From NCBI RefSeq assembly GCF_003987335.1, contig NZ_PIPK01000008.1:62001-126000 (forward strand): 64,000 bases of DNA, in the 5' to 3' direction. The notes below the pieces were generated by a model. It ran no database searches. It worked only from the letters and a program-made list of their open reading frames with translations, and was not told the DNA's origin. This document shows positions 55,442 to 64,000 of the stretch, piece after piece. Source of the stretch: Aliidiomarina maris (GTDB lineage: Bacteria; Pseudomonadota; Gammaproteobacteria; Enterobacterales; Alteromonadaceae). How positions within the stretch are numbered: position 1 is the stretch's first letter; each line of letters begins with the position of its first letter. Both the position numbers and the translations under genes were made by a program.

Positions 55442-55915
55442 TTGGATAAGTTCACTATTGACCGCATCGACCGGAAGATTTTGCGCATCTTGCAGGATAA
55501 TGGCAGAATCTCTAATGTCGCGTTAGCAAAGGCGGTGGGGCTAAGCCCGACGCCTTGCTTAGAGCGCGTGCGCAAGCTTGAGCGTCAAGGCGTGATTGAA
55601 GGCTATGTGGCGCGAGTTAACCCAGACAAGTTAGGCTCGCCGTTGCTGGTGTTTGTGGAAATTACTTTGACGCGGACCTCTGCAGATTCGTTTGCTGAAT
55701 TTAGTGAAGCAGCCCGAAAAACCGATGAAATTCTCGAATGCCATTTAGTCTCTGGCAATTTTGACTTCCTGATCAAGGCACGTGTAGCAGATATGGCGTC
55801 CTACCGGCGGCTGCTAGGTGAGACTATATTGAATATGCCAGGGGTCAATGAGTCGCGAACCTATGTCGTTATGGAAGCGATTAAGCAGGAAAATAAAGTA
55901 TTGATTAGGGGCTGA
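55442..55915 (+). CDS. lrp: Leucine-responsive regulator Lrp
   Basis: Lrp is a global regulator of amino acid metabolism. [42 protein letters not shown] is the helix-turn-helix part, very close to E. coli Lrp. The RAM domain holds [26 protein letters not shown] and [12 protein letters not shown]. It is 157 residues long. The start is a TTG with AGGG six bases upstream. It is divergent from ald across an AT-rich 150-base gap, a good place for Lrp binding, and precedes ftsK as in E. coli. Confidence 0.95.
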   Translation: MDKFTIDRIDRKILRILQDNGRISNVALAKAVGLSPTPCLERVRKLERQGVIEGYVARVNPDKLGSPLLVFVEITLTRTSADSFAEFSEAARKTDEILECHLVSGNFDFLIKARVADMASYRRLLGETILNMPGVNESRTYVVMEAIKQENKVLIRG

Positions 55916-55962
55916 CCTATGCCGCTATTCAGTTACAATCACTGGCAGGATATAAAGCTTGT

Positions 55963-58641
55963 ATGACAGACAGGAAAATTATGACAGGGGTGCAACGGTT
56001 ACTCGAAGTGGGTCTGCTTTTGGCAGGCGCGCTTGCGATCTTTTTGCTTTTAGCGTTACTCACCTTTCACCCAGCCGACCCAGGCTGGACGCAATCGGGA
56101 AGTGGTGACCAAATTCACAATGCTGCAGGCGCTATTGGTGCTTGGTTTGCAGATGTGCTGCTATTCACCTTTGGCTTCGTCGCCTACTTATTACCGTTCG
56201 CGGTGATGGGGTTAGGCTATTTGGTATTCCATCGCACGCACCACTTACTAAGCCTTGATTACCTTGGCGTCAGCTTGCGCATTGTTGGCGCATTATTGCT
56301 GTTAACCGGCGCTGCAGCCCTTGCCAGCTTAAATTTTGCCGATATTTATCGGGTGTCTTCAGGTGGTGTGCTAGGTGATGTTGTCAGCAGCGCCATGCTG
56401 CCATACTTCAATTTACTTGGCACCACGCTATTACTGTTAACCTTCGTAATGACAGGCTTTACCCTGGTGACCGGCATTTCATGGTTAACCATTGCGGATA
56501 AGATCGGTTATGCCGTGAGCGCATCTGTGATGTGGATATACCACGCCTTCTTTACCAAGGAAAAAGCACAACAAGATGAGGACGCGGACGATGATGAGCC
56601 AGTGCCTGTGCGTCGTCAGCGTAATGAACCTTTGGTGTTAGAACATAAATCAGCGGCTGACCCTTACCAAGGGGAAGCTTATGAGCAGGCCTATGATGCG
56701 CAGTTTGCAGAATCCGAGAGTGAGGTGAAAGCTCCTTGGTATCGACGTTTGATACCAAGCTTTTCACGACGCAAAGCGTCAGCAGGGCAGGGCAGTGATA
56801 CCCGTCGTGAACCTGGCTTAAGTGACAACCTGGATGCAGACACTGACGTCAACATGGACGCTAACATTGACGCATGGGATAGCATGCCGCCAGCTTCTAC
56901 CCGCACAGTGAAAGTGCCTGCCGATGACGACGATTTTGAAATTGATTGGGACACGCCGCCATCACAACGCAAAGGCCCTGCGCAAGCGCCACGGCAAACA
57001 GCGGTTGACGCCAACGACGATGTTGAGTTGGCAGATGATGAGGCGTTTACCACAGATGATGTATTCGACGATGGGGTTGAAAGTAACCCGACTAAGCCAG
57101 CGGCGCCCGTAAAGGCAGCGCCAAGCCAGCCGGCGACTAGCCCTGCAACGCTGTTACCAACCATTGAGTTGCTGGATCGGCCGAATAAAACCACCAACCC
57201 GTTAAGCCAGGAAGAGCTCGACCAAATCAGTGGCACAGTGGAAGCGGTGTTGAAAGACTTCGGGGTCGAAATTCAAGTGGCTGGCGTGCAGCCAGGGCCT
57301 GTTATTACACGCTTTGAGCTCGATTTAGCCCCAGGCGTGAAAGTGAGCAAGATCTCTAACTTATCCAAAGACATCGCACGTAGTTTGTCAGCACTTGCGG
57401 TGCGCGTGGTCGAGGTCATTCCGGGTAAATCCTATGTCGGCCTTGAGTTACCGAATAAAGAACGCGAGATTGTCTGGTTGCGTGAAGTGATTAGTTGCGA
57501 TGCATTCCAAAAATCGGCATCGCCATTAACCATGGTGTTGGGTAAAGATATCGCTGGTAAGCCCGTAGTCGTCGACTTAGCTAAAATGCCGCACTTGTTG
57601 GTGGCAGGTACCACAGGTTCGGGTAAGTCGGTTGGTGTGAACGTGATGATCTTGAGTTTGCTGTATAAATCGCAGCCTGAAGATGTGCGTTTAATTATGA
57701 TCGACCCGAAAATGCTCGAATTGTCCGTGTATGAGGGCATTCCGCATCTACTCACTGAAGTCGTCACTGACATGAAGGACGCCGCGAACGCGTTACGCTG
57801 GTGTGTTGGCGAAATGGAACGTCGCTATAAGCTAATGTCTGCGGTCGGTGTGCGTAATCTAAAAGGCTATAACGCTAAAATTGAAGAGGGCATTGCCGCC
57901 GGTGAGCCATTAAAAGACCCAACCTGGAAGCCGGGCGATAGCATGCACCAAACCGTGCCGGAGCTAGAGAAGCTGCCACACATTGTGGTGGTGGTCGACG
58001 AATTTGCTGACATGATGATGATTGTCGGTAAAAAGGTGGAAGAATTGATTGCGCGTATTGCGCAAAAGGCGCGCGCCGCCGGTATTCATTTGATCCTTGC
58101 GACCCAACGGCCTTCGGTCGATGTGATTACAGGCCTAATTAAAGCCAATATTCCGACTCGAATTGCATTCCAGGTATCGTCAAAAATTGATTCGCGCACT
58201 ATCTTGGACCAACCAGGCGCCGAGCAGCTGTTAGGCCAAGGTGATATGCTGTACTTGCCGCCAGGTAGCGGCGTGCCGACACGGGTACACGGTGCTTTCG
58301 TCGATGACCACGAAGTACATAAAGTGGTTGCCGACTGGAAAGCGCGCCAGAAGCCCAAATATTTAGACGAAATTCTAAGTGGCGATAGCGGTGATGATGC
58401 ATTGTTACCGGGTGAGCAGCCAAGTATTGATGGCGAAGAGCTCGACCCACTGTTTGACGAAGCCGTGGCATTTGTGACCGAGACGCGTCGTGTTTCGGTA
58501 TCAAGTGTGCAGCGTAAATTCCGCATTGGTTACAACCGCGCAGCACGTGTGGTAGAACAAATGGAAATGGCTGGTGTCGTAAGTAACGCAGGGCATAACG
58601 GTTCGCGCGATGTCCTTGCACCGCCACCGCCACGAGACTGA
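55963..58641 (+). CDS. ftsK: DNA translocase FtsK
   Basis: FtsK pumps chromosome ends across the septum and activates XerCD at dif. Four or five membrane helices lie in residues 15-195. An acidic linker rich in Asp and Pro runs from about 205 to 400, which is short compared with the E. coli linker. The motor has Walker [11 protein letters not shown] and Walker [13 protein letters not shown]. The C-terminal gamma domain ([28 protein letters not shown]) is the KOPS-reading winged helix. It is 892 residues long against 1329 in E. coli. The ATG at 55981, with AGGA close by, is an alternative start. Confidence 0.96.
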   Translation: MTDRKIMTGVQRLLEVGLLLAGALAIFLLLALLTFHPADPGWTQSGSGDQIHNAAGAIGAWFADVLLFTFGFVAYLLPFAVMGLGYLVFHRTHHLLSLDYLGVSLRIVGALLLLTGAAALASLNFADIYRVSSGGVLGDVVSSAMLPYFNLLGTTLLLLTFVMTGFTLVTGISWLTIADKIGYAVSASVMWIYHAFFTKEKAQQDEDADDDEPVPVRRQRNEPLVLEHKSAADPYQGEAYEQAYDAQFAESESEVKAPWYRRLIPSFSRRKASAGQGSDTRREPGLSDNLDADTDVNMDANIDAWDSMPPASTRTVKVPADDDDFEIDWDTPPSQRKGPAQAPRQTAVDANDDVELADDEAFTTDDVFDDGVESNPTKPAAPVKAAPSQPATSPATLLPTIELLDRPNKTTNPLSQEELDQISGTVEAVLKDFGVEIQVAGVQPGPVITRFELDLAPGVKVSKISNLSKDIARSLSALAVRVVEVIPGKSYVGLELPNKEREIVWLREVISCDAFQKSASPLTMVLGKDIAGKPVVVDLAKMPHLLVAGTTGSGKSVGVNVMILSLLYKSQPEDVRLIMIDPKMLELSVYEGIPHLLTEVVTDMKDAANALRWCVGEMERRYKLMSAVGVRNLKGYNAKIEEGIAAGEPLKDPTWKPGDSMHQTVPELEKLPHIVVVVDEFADMMMIVGKKVEELIARIAQKARAAGIHLILATQRPSVDVITGLIKANIPTRIAFQVSSKIDSRTILDQPGAEQLLGQGDMLYLPPGSGVPTRVHGAFVDDHEVHKVVADWKARQKPKYLDEILSGDSGDDALLPGEQPSIDGEELDPLFDEAVAFVTETRRVSVSSVQRKFRIGYNRAARVVEQMEMAGVVSNAGHNGSRDVLAPPPPRD

Positions 58642-58680
58642 TGTCGAGGCAGTGTCAGCAGACTAATAGTAGGAATATAC

Positions 58681-59325
58681 ATGACCATGAAGTATGGATT
58701 GAGCCAGATGGTTGCGACAGCGGTCGCAGGGGTCGCGTTGTTGACCGCAGCCCCTTTCGTTTATGCGCAAGATGCGTACGAGCAGTTACGTACTAAACTT
58801 GCCGCCATTGACACGCTGCAAGCGCAATTCGAGCAGCAAGTGTTTGATGATCGTGGCGAGCTACAAGAGCAATTAAGTGGTGAATTAACCTTAAAACGTC
58901 CGCATTTTTTGCGTTGGGAAACTGAATTCCCGGACGAATCTGTGATGGTCGCGGACGGCAGAGCGGTTTGGTACTACAATGCGTTTGTTGAACAACTCAG
59001 TATTTTTGATCAAGCCCAGGATTTAGAGCAAAACCCAATGTTGGTCTTGCTCAGCGATGATGAAAGCGCGTGGCAAAGCTTTGAAGTCAGCGTTGATGAC
59101 GGCATGTGGTACATTCGTGAAAACCAAGCATCCTATGCCCAAACCAGCTTGGGCATTCGCTTTAGCGATAGTAACGCGATTCAAACCCTTAAAATAGATG
59201 ACGGCCAAGGGCAGGTGAGTGTGTTTGAACTCAGTCAAATACGTATGAATGAACCAGTGAACGACGCGCTATTTGAAGTTGAGGTGCCCGCTCACGTTGA
59301 TATCGACGATCAGCGCAGCCGTTAA
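58681..59325 (+). CDS. lolA: Outer-membrane lipoprotein carrier LolA
   Basis: LolA carries lipoproteins across the periplasm from LolCDE to LolB. A signal peptide ends near VYAQD. The mature part has LAAIDTLQAQFEQQVFDDRGE, GELTLKRPHFLRWETEFP and DGRAVWYYNAFVEQLSIF, all typical of LolA. It is 214 residues long (E. coli 203). It lies between ftsK and rarA, the E. coli order. Confidence 0.95.
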   Translation: MTMKYGLSQMVATAVAGVALLTAAPFVYAQDAYEQLRTKLAAIDTLQAQFEQQVFDDRGELQEQLSGELTLKRPHFLRWETEFPDESVMVADGRAVWYYNAFVEQLSIFDQAQDLEQNPMLVLLSDDESAWQSFEVSVDDGMWYIRENQASYAQTSLGIRFSDSNAIQTLKIDDGQGQVSVFELSQIRMNEPVNDALFEVEVPAHVDIDDQRSR

Positions 59326-59334
59326 GGAGCTCAC

Positions 59335-60684
59335 TTGGCGGCTAACCTAAGTTTAGATTTTGTAGCAGATTCCCATGCGCCGCTTGCAGCGCGCATGCGG
59401 CCACGCACCATTGCTGAATACCTGGGTCAAGAGCATATTTTGGCGCCGGGCAAACCGCTGCGTTCAGCCATTGAACAGGGCATGTTGCACTCGATGATTT
59501 TCTGGGGGCCACCCGGCACCGGAAAAACCACCTTAGCGGAACTGATTGCGCAAGCCGCCGATGCGCGAGTAGCGAGGCTATCAGCCGTGACCAGTGGCGT
59601 GAAGGACATTCGGTTGGCAATTGAAGAGGCAAAGCTCCACCAGCAGCAAGGCGTGCGCACTCTGGTATTTGTCGACGAAGTTCATCGTTTCAATAAAAGC
59701 CAGCAAGACGCTTTTTTACCTTTTATTGAAGACGGCACCATTGTGTTTGTGGGTGCGACCACCGAAAACCCCGGCTTTGAACTGAATAATGCCTTATTGT
59801 CACGTGCGCGCGTGTACCGTTTGCAAAGCCTAAGCGCAGAGGCTTTAGAACAAGCATTAGAGCGCGCTTTGAATGATTCTGAACGTGGCTTAGGCAAACG
59901 CCACTTGCACCTAGACCAAGCGGCGCGCACCTATTTACTGCGCACTGCCGATGGTGACGCCAGACGGTTATTAAATTACTTAGAAATAGCCGCTGATTTT
60001 GCGACCCCAAGTGCAGACAATAGCGCGACCGTCACCTTGGACCTTGAAACCTTGCAGCAAGCGATTGGTGAGAAACAAACCCAGTTTGATAACCAAGGCG
60101 AGCTATATTACGACCTATTGTCTGCGCTACATAAATCAGTGCGGGGCTCGTCTCCAGATGGTGCTTTGTATTGGTATTGTCGGATTTTAGCCGGTGGTGG
60201 TGACCCGCTGATTGTAGCGCGACGTTTGCTTGCGATTGCGTCTGAAGACATTGGCAATGCGGACCCAAGAGCGCTGCAATTAGCGCTCAATGCATGGGAC
60301 ACCTACACACGCGTGGGGCCAGCGGAGGGTGAGCGCGCCATCGCTCAAGCCGTCATTTATTGCGCCGCAGCAGCGAAAAGTAACGCCGTGTACATGGCGT
60401 TTAATGCCATGCTCAAAGAAGCCAAAGAGGGGCCTGACTACCCCGTGCCCGACCACCTTCGCAATGCACCAACCAAAGTACATAAAGCCGAGGGCTTTGG
60501 TGCAGATTATCGCTATGCGCATAATGAACCCCATGCTTATGCAGCGGGGGAGCGCTATTTGCCCCCAGAGCTTGCAAATACCCAGTGGTATCAACCCAAC
60601 GACCGCGGTTTAGAGAAGCAAATTCGAGAAAAGATGGAACGCTTACGCCAATTAGACGCCAATAGCGAGCGTACGCGTGACTGA
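59335..60684 (+). CDS. rarA: Replication-associated recombination ATPase RarA (MgsA)
   Basis: RarA is a clamp-loader-like AAA+ protein that acts at stalled forks. [19 protein letters not shown] is the N-terminal block, followed by [15 protein letters not shown] (Walker A), [20 protein letters not shown] (Walker B) and [12 protein letters not shown] (sensor 1). The C-terminal [22 protein letters not shown] is the tetramerisation part. The length is 449 residues (E. coli 447). The start is TTG with AAGGAG five bases before it, ten bases after lolA. Its end overlaps the first crcB by eight bases. Confidence 0.95.
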   Translation: MAANLSLDFVADSHAPLAARMRPRTIAEYLGQEHILAPGKPLRSAIEQGMLHSMIFWGPPGTGKTTLAELIAQAADARVARLSAVTSGVKDIRLAIEEAKLHQQQGVRTLVFVDEVHRFNKSQQDAFLPFIEDGTIVFVGATTENPGFELNNALLSRARVYRLQSLSAEALEQALERALNDSERGLGKRHLHLDQAARTYLLRTADGDARRLLNYLEIAADFATPSADNSATVTLDLETLQQAIGEKQTQFDNQGELYYDLLSALHKSVRGSSPDGALYWYCRILAGGGDPLIVARRLLAIASEDIGNADPRALQLALNAWDTYTRVGPAEGERAIAQAVIYCAAAAKSNAVYMAFNAMLKEAKEGPDYPVPDHLRNAPTKVHKAEGFGADYRYAHNEPHAYAAGERYLPPELANTQWYQPNDRGLEKQIREKMERLRQLDANSERTRD

Positions 60685-61072
60685 GGTGTACGCCTACCTA
60701 AGCATATTGCATGTACTCTGGTTCGCGCTTGGCGGGGCATTTGGAGCTGCGCTGCGCTATTGTGCAAGCCAAGCCCTTGCGCCATTCAGCCAACAATGGC
60801 CCGTGAGCACTTGGGTGGTCAACGTACTCGGTGCTTTTTTACTTGGTTTTATTGCCGCTTACTTTAATGACTACGGTTATAGCCCAGGGTTCTTGTTTTG
60901 GGAACTAGGGGTACTGGGTGGTTTTACGACGATGTCGACCTTCGCGGTTGAGCACCTCAACTTGCTGCGAGCGCAGCGCTATGCGGCGGCGATTAGTTAT
61001 ATGCTGGGCTCAGGCCTTGGCGCATTAGGCGCTATTATGCTTGGGTTTACGCTTGGGGGTTTGGTATCATGA
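60677..61072 (+). CDS. crcB: Fluoride channel subunit CrcB, first copy
   Basis: CrcB/Fluc proteins are dual-topology fluoride channels. This 131-residue copy has [28 protein letters not shown] and [12 protein letters not shown], matching the family motifs, with four membrane helices. It starts with GTG inside the end of rarA. A second crcB overlaps its stop by four bases. No fluoride riboswitch is visible, as expected for internal operon genes. Confidence 0.9.
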   Translation: MTEVYAYLSILHVLWFALGGAFGAALRYCASQALAPFSQQWPVSTWVVNVLGAFLLGFIAAYFNDYGYSPGFLFWELGVLGGFTTMSTFAVEHLNLLRAQRYAAAISYMLGSGLGALGAIMLGFTLGGLVS

Positions 61073-61572
61073 GCCCAGTTAGCCGCGACATTCTTTGGGT
61101 ATTTAGCGGTGGCTTCATTGGCTGCTTGCTTAGAATCGTGGTAGAAATTCAGGTGTATGACCAGATCCTGACGCGGCACAACGCACTAACCGTAAGCATG
61201 TTCGCAACCCTAATTGTCAATATGTTAGGCGCGCTTTTGCTCGGCGCACTGTATGCGCTACACCAGCGCGAACGGATAAGCTTGCGGGTTTGGCAGTTCG
61301 CTGGTATCGGCCTGTGCGGCGCATTCACGACATTTTCAGCGGTGATGCTTGAAAGCTTCATTAGCTTGCGCTTACAGCTGTTTGATCTGCTAGTGATATA
61401 TGCGCTTGGTAGCTTGGTGGTGTGCACGTTGACGGCGGCATTAGGTTATTGGTTAGTGGCCCGCAACAGCGCGCAAGGGCAGTCTCAACAACACGCGGCG
61501 AATGGTTTTGCACAGCATGCTGAAACCGATATTGAAGGTGATCAAGAATCACGTTCGAACACGCCACAATGA
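61069..61572 (+). CDS. Fluoride channel subunit CrcB, second copy
   Basis: This 167-residue paralogue has GGFIGCLLRIVVE, FATLIVNMLGALLLGAL and GLCGAFTTFSAVML in the Fluc positions, with four helices and an extra polar C-terminal tail of about 40 residues rich in Gln and His. It differs from the first copy at the family positions: RI instead of RY, and SAV instead of STF. Tandem pairs of this kind form heterodimeric channels in some bacteria. Overlapping start and stop codons suggest 1:1 translation. Confidence 0.88.
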   Translation: MSPVSRDILWVFSGGFIGCLLRIVVEIQVYDQILTRHNALTVSMFATLIVNMLGALLLGALYALHQRERISLRVWQFAGIGLCGAFTTFSAVMLESFISLRLQLFDLLVIYALGSLVVCTLTAALGYWLVARNSAQGQSQQHAANGFAQHAETDIEGDQESRSNTPQ

Positions 61573-61592
61573 TAACAATACAACTAAATTAG

Positions 61593-62903
<1,311 letters not shown>

Positions 62904-62915
62904 CAGCACAATATC

Positions 62916-62943
62916 AAGCCTGCTAGATGCATTTAGCAGGCTT
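62916..62943. terminator. Hairpin between serS and tusE
   Basis: AAGCCTGCTA (62916-62925) pairs exactly with TAGCAGGCTT (62934-62943). It overlaps the tusE stop codon. T tracts are poor on both sides, but it lies where both convergent transcripts must end. Confidence 0.6.
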
Positions 62944-63252
62944 GGGCAACCCCGCAATTCTGGTCGCTTGTTTGGCTGGTCCCTTTGGGAACAGGGTGTA
63001 CAGGTACCGACTGCTACCTTTTTCTTCACCCATGCTTTGCTTCACCGCCTTGACCAACACGCGCATCGCCGGACTGGTTTCGTATTCGAGATAAAAATCA
63101 CGCACAAACTGCACCACTTCCCAATGGGCTGGGGTCATTTCAATCTGCTCTAAGCTAGCAATATGTGTGGCCAATTCTTGTGACCAATCGTCAATATTCA
63201 GCAAGTATTCGTGTTTGTCGGTTTCGTAGGCTTTGCCATTGAACTCAATCAT
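62923..63252 (-). CDS. tusE: Sulfur relay protein TusE (DsrC family)
   Basis: TusE receives sulphur from TusBCD and passes it to MnmA for 2-thiouridine at tRNA position 34. The 109-residue protein has [30 protein letters not shown], the [27 protein letters not shown] segment, and the essential penultimate Cys in the final KCI. It lies directly after tusB, whereas in E. coli tusE is elsewhere. Confidence 0.94.
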   Translation of the reverse strand: MIEFNGKAYETDKHEYLLNIDDWSQELATHIASLEQIEMTPAHWEVVQFVRDFYLEYETSPAMRVLVKAVKQSMGEEKGSSRYLYTLFPKGPAKQATRIAGLPKPAKCI

Positions 63253-63258
63253 TGTGGG

Positions 63259-63531
63259 CTACCAATCAATACTGCGAGTGTGGGCGAGGGTTAACTCTAC
63301 CCATTGGGTATAATCAATCCACTCAATTTGAGCGAAGGTGTCTGGGTCGAGGCCGCGTGCTTTGGCATCCGCTGCAATGGCATAGCTGCCAGCTGCGAAG
63401 TCAGGGGCTGTTAACAGCTGATAGAGTGCATCAGCGCGCAGCAGTACCGCATCGTCTGGGGTCAATTGATTGAGCATGGGCTGGCCACGCTGAAAACTAT
63501 CTAACGATGAAAATATATGGAGCGTCGACAT
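63259..63531 (-). CDS. tusB: Sulfur relay protein TusB (DsrH family)
   Basis: TusB is the small partner of the TusBCD heterohexamer. The 90-residue protein starts MSTLHIFSSL and contains DAVLLRADALYQLL and VEWIDY-like IEWIDYTQWVEL, the DsrH pattern. Its start overlaps the tusC stop by one base, and tusE follows by six bases. Confidence 0.88.
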   Translation of the reverse strand: MSTLHIFSSLDSFQRGQPMLNQLTPDDAVLLRADALYQLLTAPDFAAGSYAIAADAKARGLDPDTFAQIEWIDYTQWVELTLAHTRSIDW

Positions 63532-63881
63532 TAAAACCTTACCACCTTGTCGCTGTGAGCAATAAGTTCAGCCATTTGCTCGGTGCTTATCAGTTGTGCT
63601 TTGATACTCAGTTGCTCAGGGGCAAGGTGACGCTCGCTGAGCGCGCTATCGAGCACGTATAAGCTATCCATTTCAAAAATATCAGCTAACACCCGATACT
63701 TCACTAATGGGTTCTTGTTATCAAGTGCGCTGGCTTGCTGGGCTAGCAACTGATACACGCCGTCATGGCTAAAAATGACTTGCACAGCCTGATCGAGACT
63801 GACTGCCATCATAATCATATCAAGGGCGTTGCGTGCACTGTCGCTGTGCAAAGGTGCCTGAGTATTGATGACCGTTAACAT
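63531..63881 (-). CDS. tusC: Sulfur relay protein TusC (DsrF family)
   Basis: TusC is the second subunit of TusBCD. The 116-residue product has the DsrE/F fold pattern: SDSARNALDMIMMAVSLDQAVQVIFSHDGVYQL, then KYRVLADIFEMDSLYV. I chose ATG 63881 because AGGG lies five bases upstream and an earlier in-frame ATG would overlap tusD. It is ten bases after tusD. Confidence 0.88.
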   Translation of the reverse strand: MLTVINTQAPLHSDSARNALDMIMMAVSLDQAVQVIFSHDGVYQLLAQQASALDNKNPLVKYRVLADIFEMDSLYVLDSALSERHLAPEQLSIKAQLISTEQMAELIAHSDKVVRF

Positions 63882-63891
63882 AATGACCCTA

Positions 63892-64000
63892 TTAAAATTG
63901 AACCAGGCGGTCACTCAATGCCACCGCTTCCGTGTATTCTGCTAAACCGCCAGCATGAAAGCCAACGGCGAGGGCGCCGCTGTGTGCTTCATCAAGGCCA
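63892..64000 (-). CDS. tusD: Sulfur relay protein TusD, 3' end only
   Basis: The last 35 codons of a minus-strand gene run off the window edge. The visible part, ending GFHAGGLAEYTEAVALSDRLVQF, matches the TusD C terminus (E. coli ends SDRVVQF). With tusC, tusB and tusE it completes tusDCBE. The start and the catalytic Cys lie outside the window. Confidence 0.8.
   Translation of the reverse strand, partial: GLDEAHSGALAVGFHAGGLAEYTEAVALSDRLVQF

Noticed and set aside
56691-57236. A 181-codon minus-strand frame rich in Ser, Ala and Val
   Set aside because: It lies entirely opposite the acidic linker of ftsK. Its composition is what an Asp/Pro/Ala-rich coding strand gives in reverse, and it has no ribosome site.

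Overview
The window is about 50% GC, densely coded chromosomal DNA from a gammaproteobacterium. Several gene strings keep Escherichia coli-like order: fur-fldA-ybfE-ybfF/seqA-pgm, hda/yfgD-bepA/perM, yejM-yejL/yejK, cspD/clpS-clpA-infA-aat-trxB, and lrp-ftsK-lolA-rarA-serS. DUF2788, DUF2066 and DUF2069 genes, the fused nuclease beside recBCD and the tusDCB-tusE cluster suggest an aquatic Alteromonadales-type lineage, possibly Idiomarinaceae. That placement is inference. No prophage, integrase, insertion sequence or CRISPR array is visible.

Layout. 0.2-11.7 kb: recC-recB-recD followed by a gene fusing a FAN1/VRR-NUC nuclease to a DnaQ-like exonuclease, with a 43-residue membrane protein convergent to it. 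12.0-15.7 kb: ydbH-ynbE-ydbL (envelope lipid transport), divergent from an unrecognised 630-residue membrane protein. 17.7-18.9 kb: an aromatic amino acid permease. 19.0-25.8 kb: the SUF iron-sulphur assembly operon sufBCDSA-sufT-sufE with convergent iscR; an IscR type-1-like site lies before both sufB and iscR. 25.7-26.3 kb: an AT-rich gap with outward-facing terminators. 26.3-31.6 kb: secreted M20 amidohydrolase, PldA phospholipase, a small membrane protein and an S9 peptidase. 31.7-37.5 kb: saccharopine-dehydrogenase-like gene, fur, fldA, ybfE, DUF2788, ybfF, then divergent seqA-pgm. 37.6-45.4 kb: MFS transporter, DUF2066-hda, DUF2069-arsC-like, bepA, perM, a secreted unknown, a remnant of a potassium channel gene and tRNA-Pro(GGG). 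45.5-52.2 kb: yejM-yejL, yejK, cspD, clpS-clpA, infA. 52.3-64 kb: aat, trxB, ald, lrp, ftsK, lolA, rarA, two tandem crcB genes, serS, and tusD(partial)-tusC-tusB-tusE.

Functional themes. Double-strand-break and fork repair (RecBCD, the nuclease fusion, RarA, FtsK); replication control (SeqA, Hda); iron and iron-sulphur homeostasis (Fur, flavodoxin, IscR, SUF); envelope building (YdbH/YnbE/YdbL, LolA, BepA, YejM, PldA); N-degron proteolysis (Aat, ClpS, ClpA); and tRNA 2-thiolation (TusBCDE). Almost all genes are recognisable housekeeping genes. The best candidates for novelty are the FAN1-DnaQ fusion next to recBCD, the small membrane protein facing it, the AT-rich gap at 25.8-26.3 kb, the unknown 630-residue membrane protein, and several unexplained inverted repeats in leaders.
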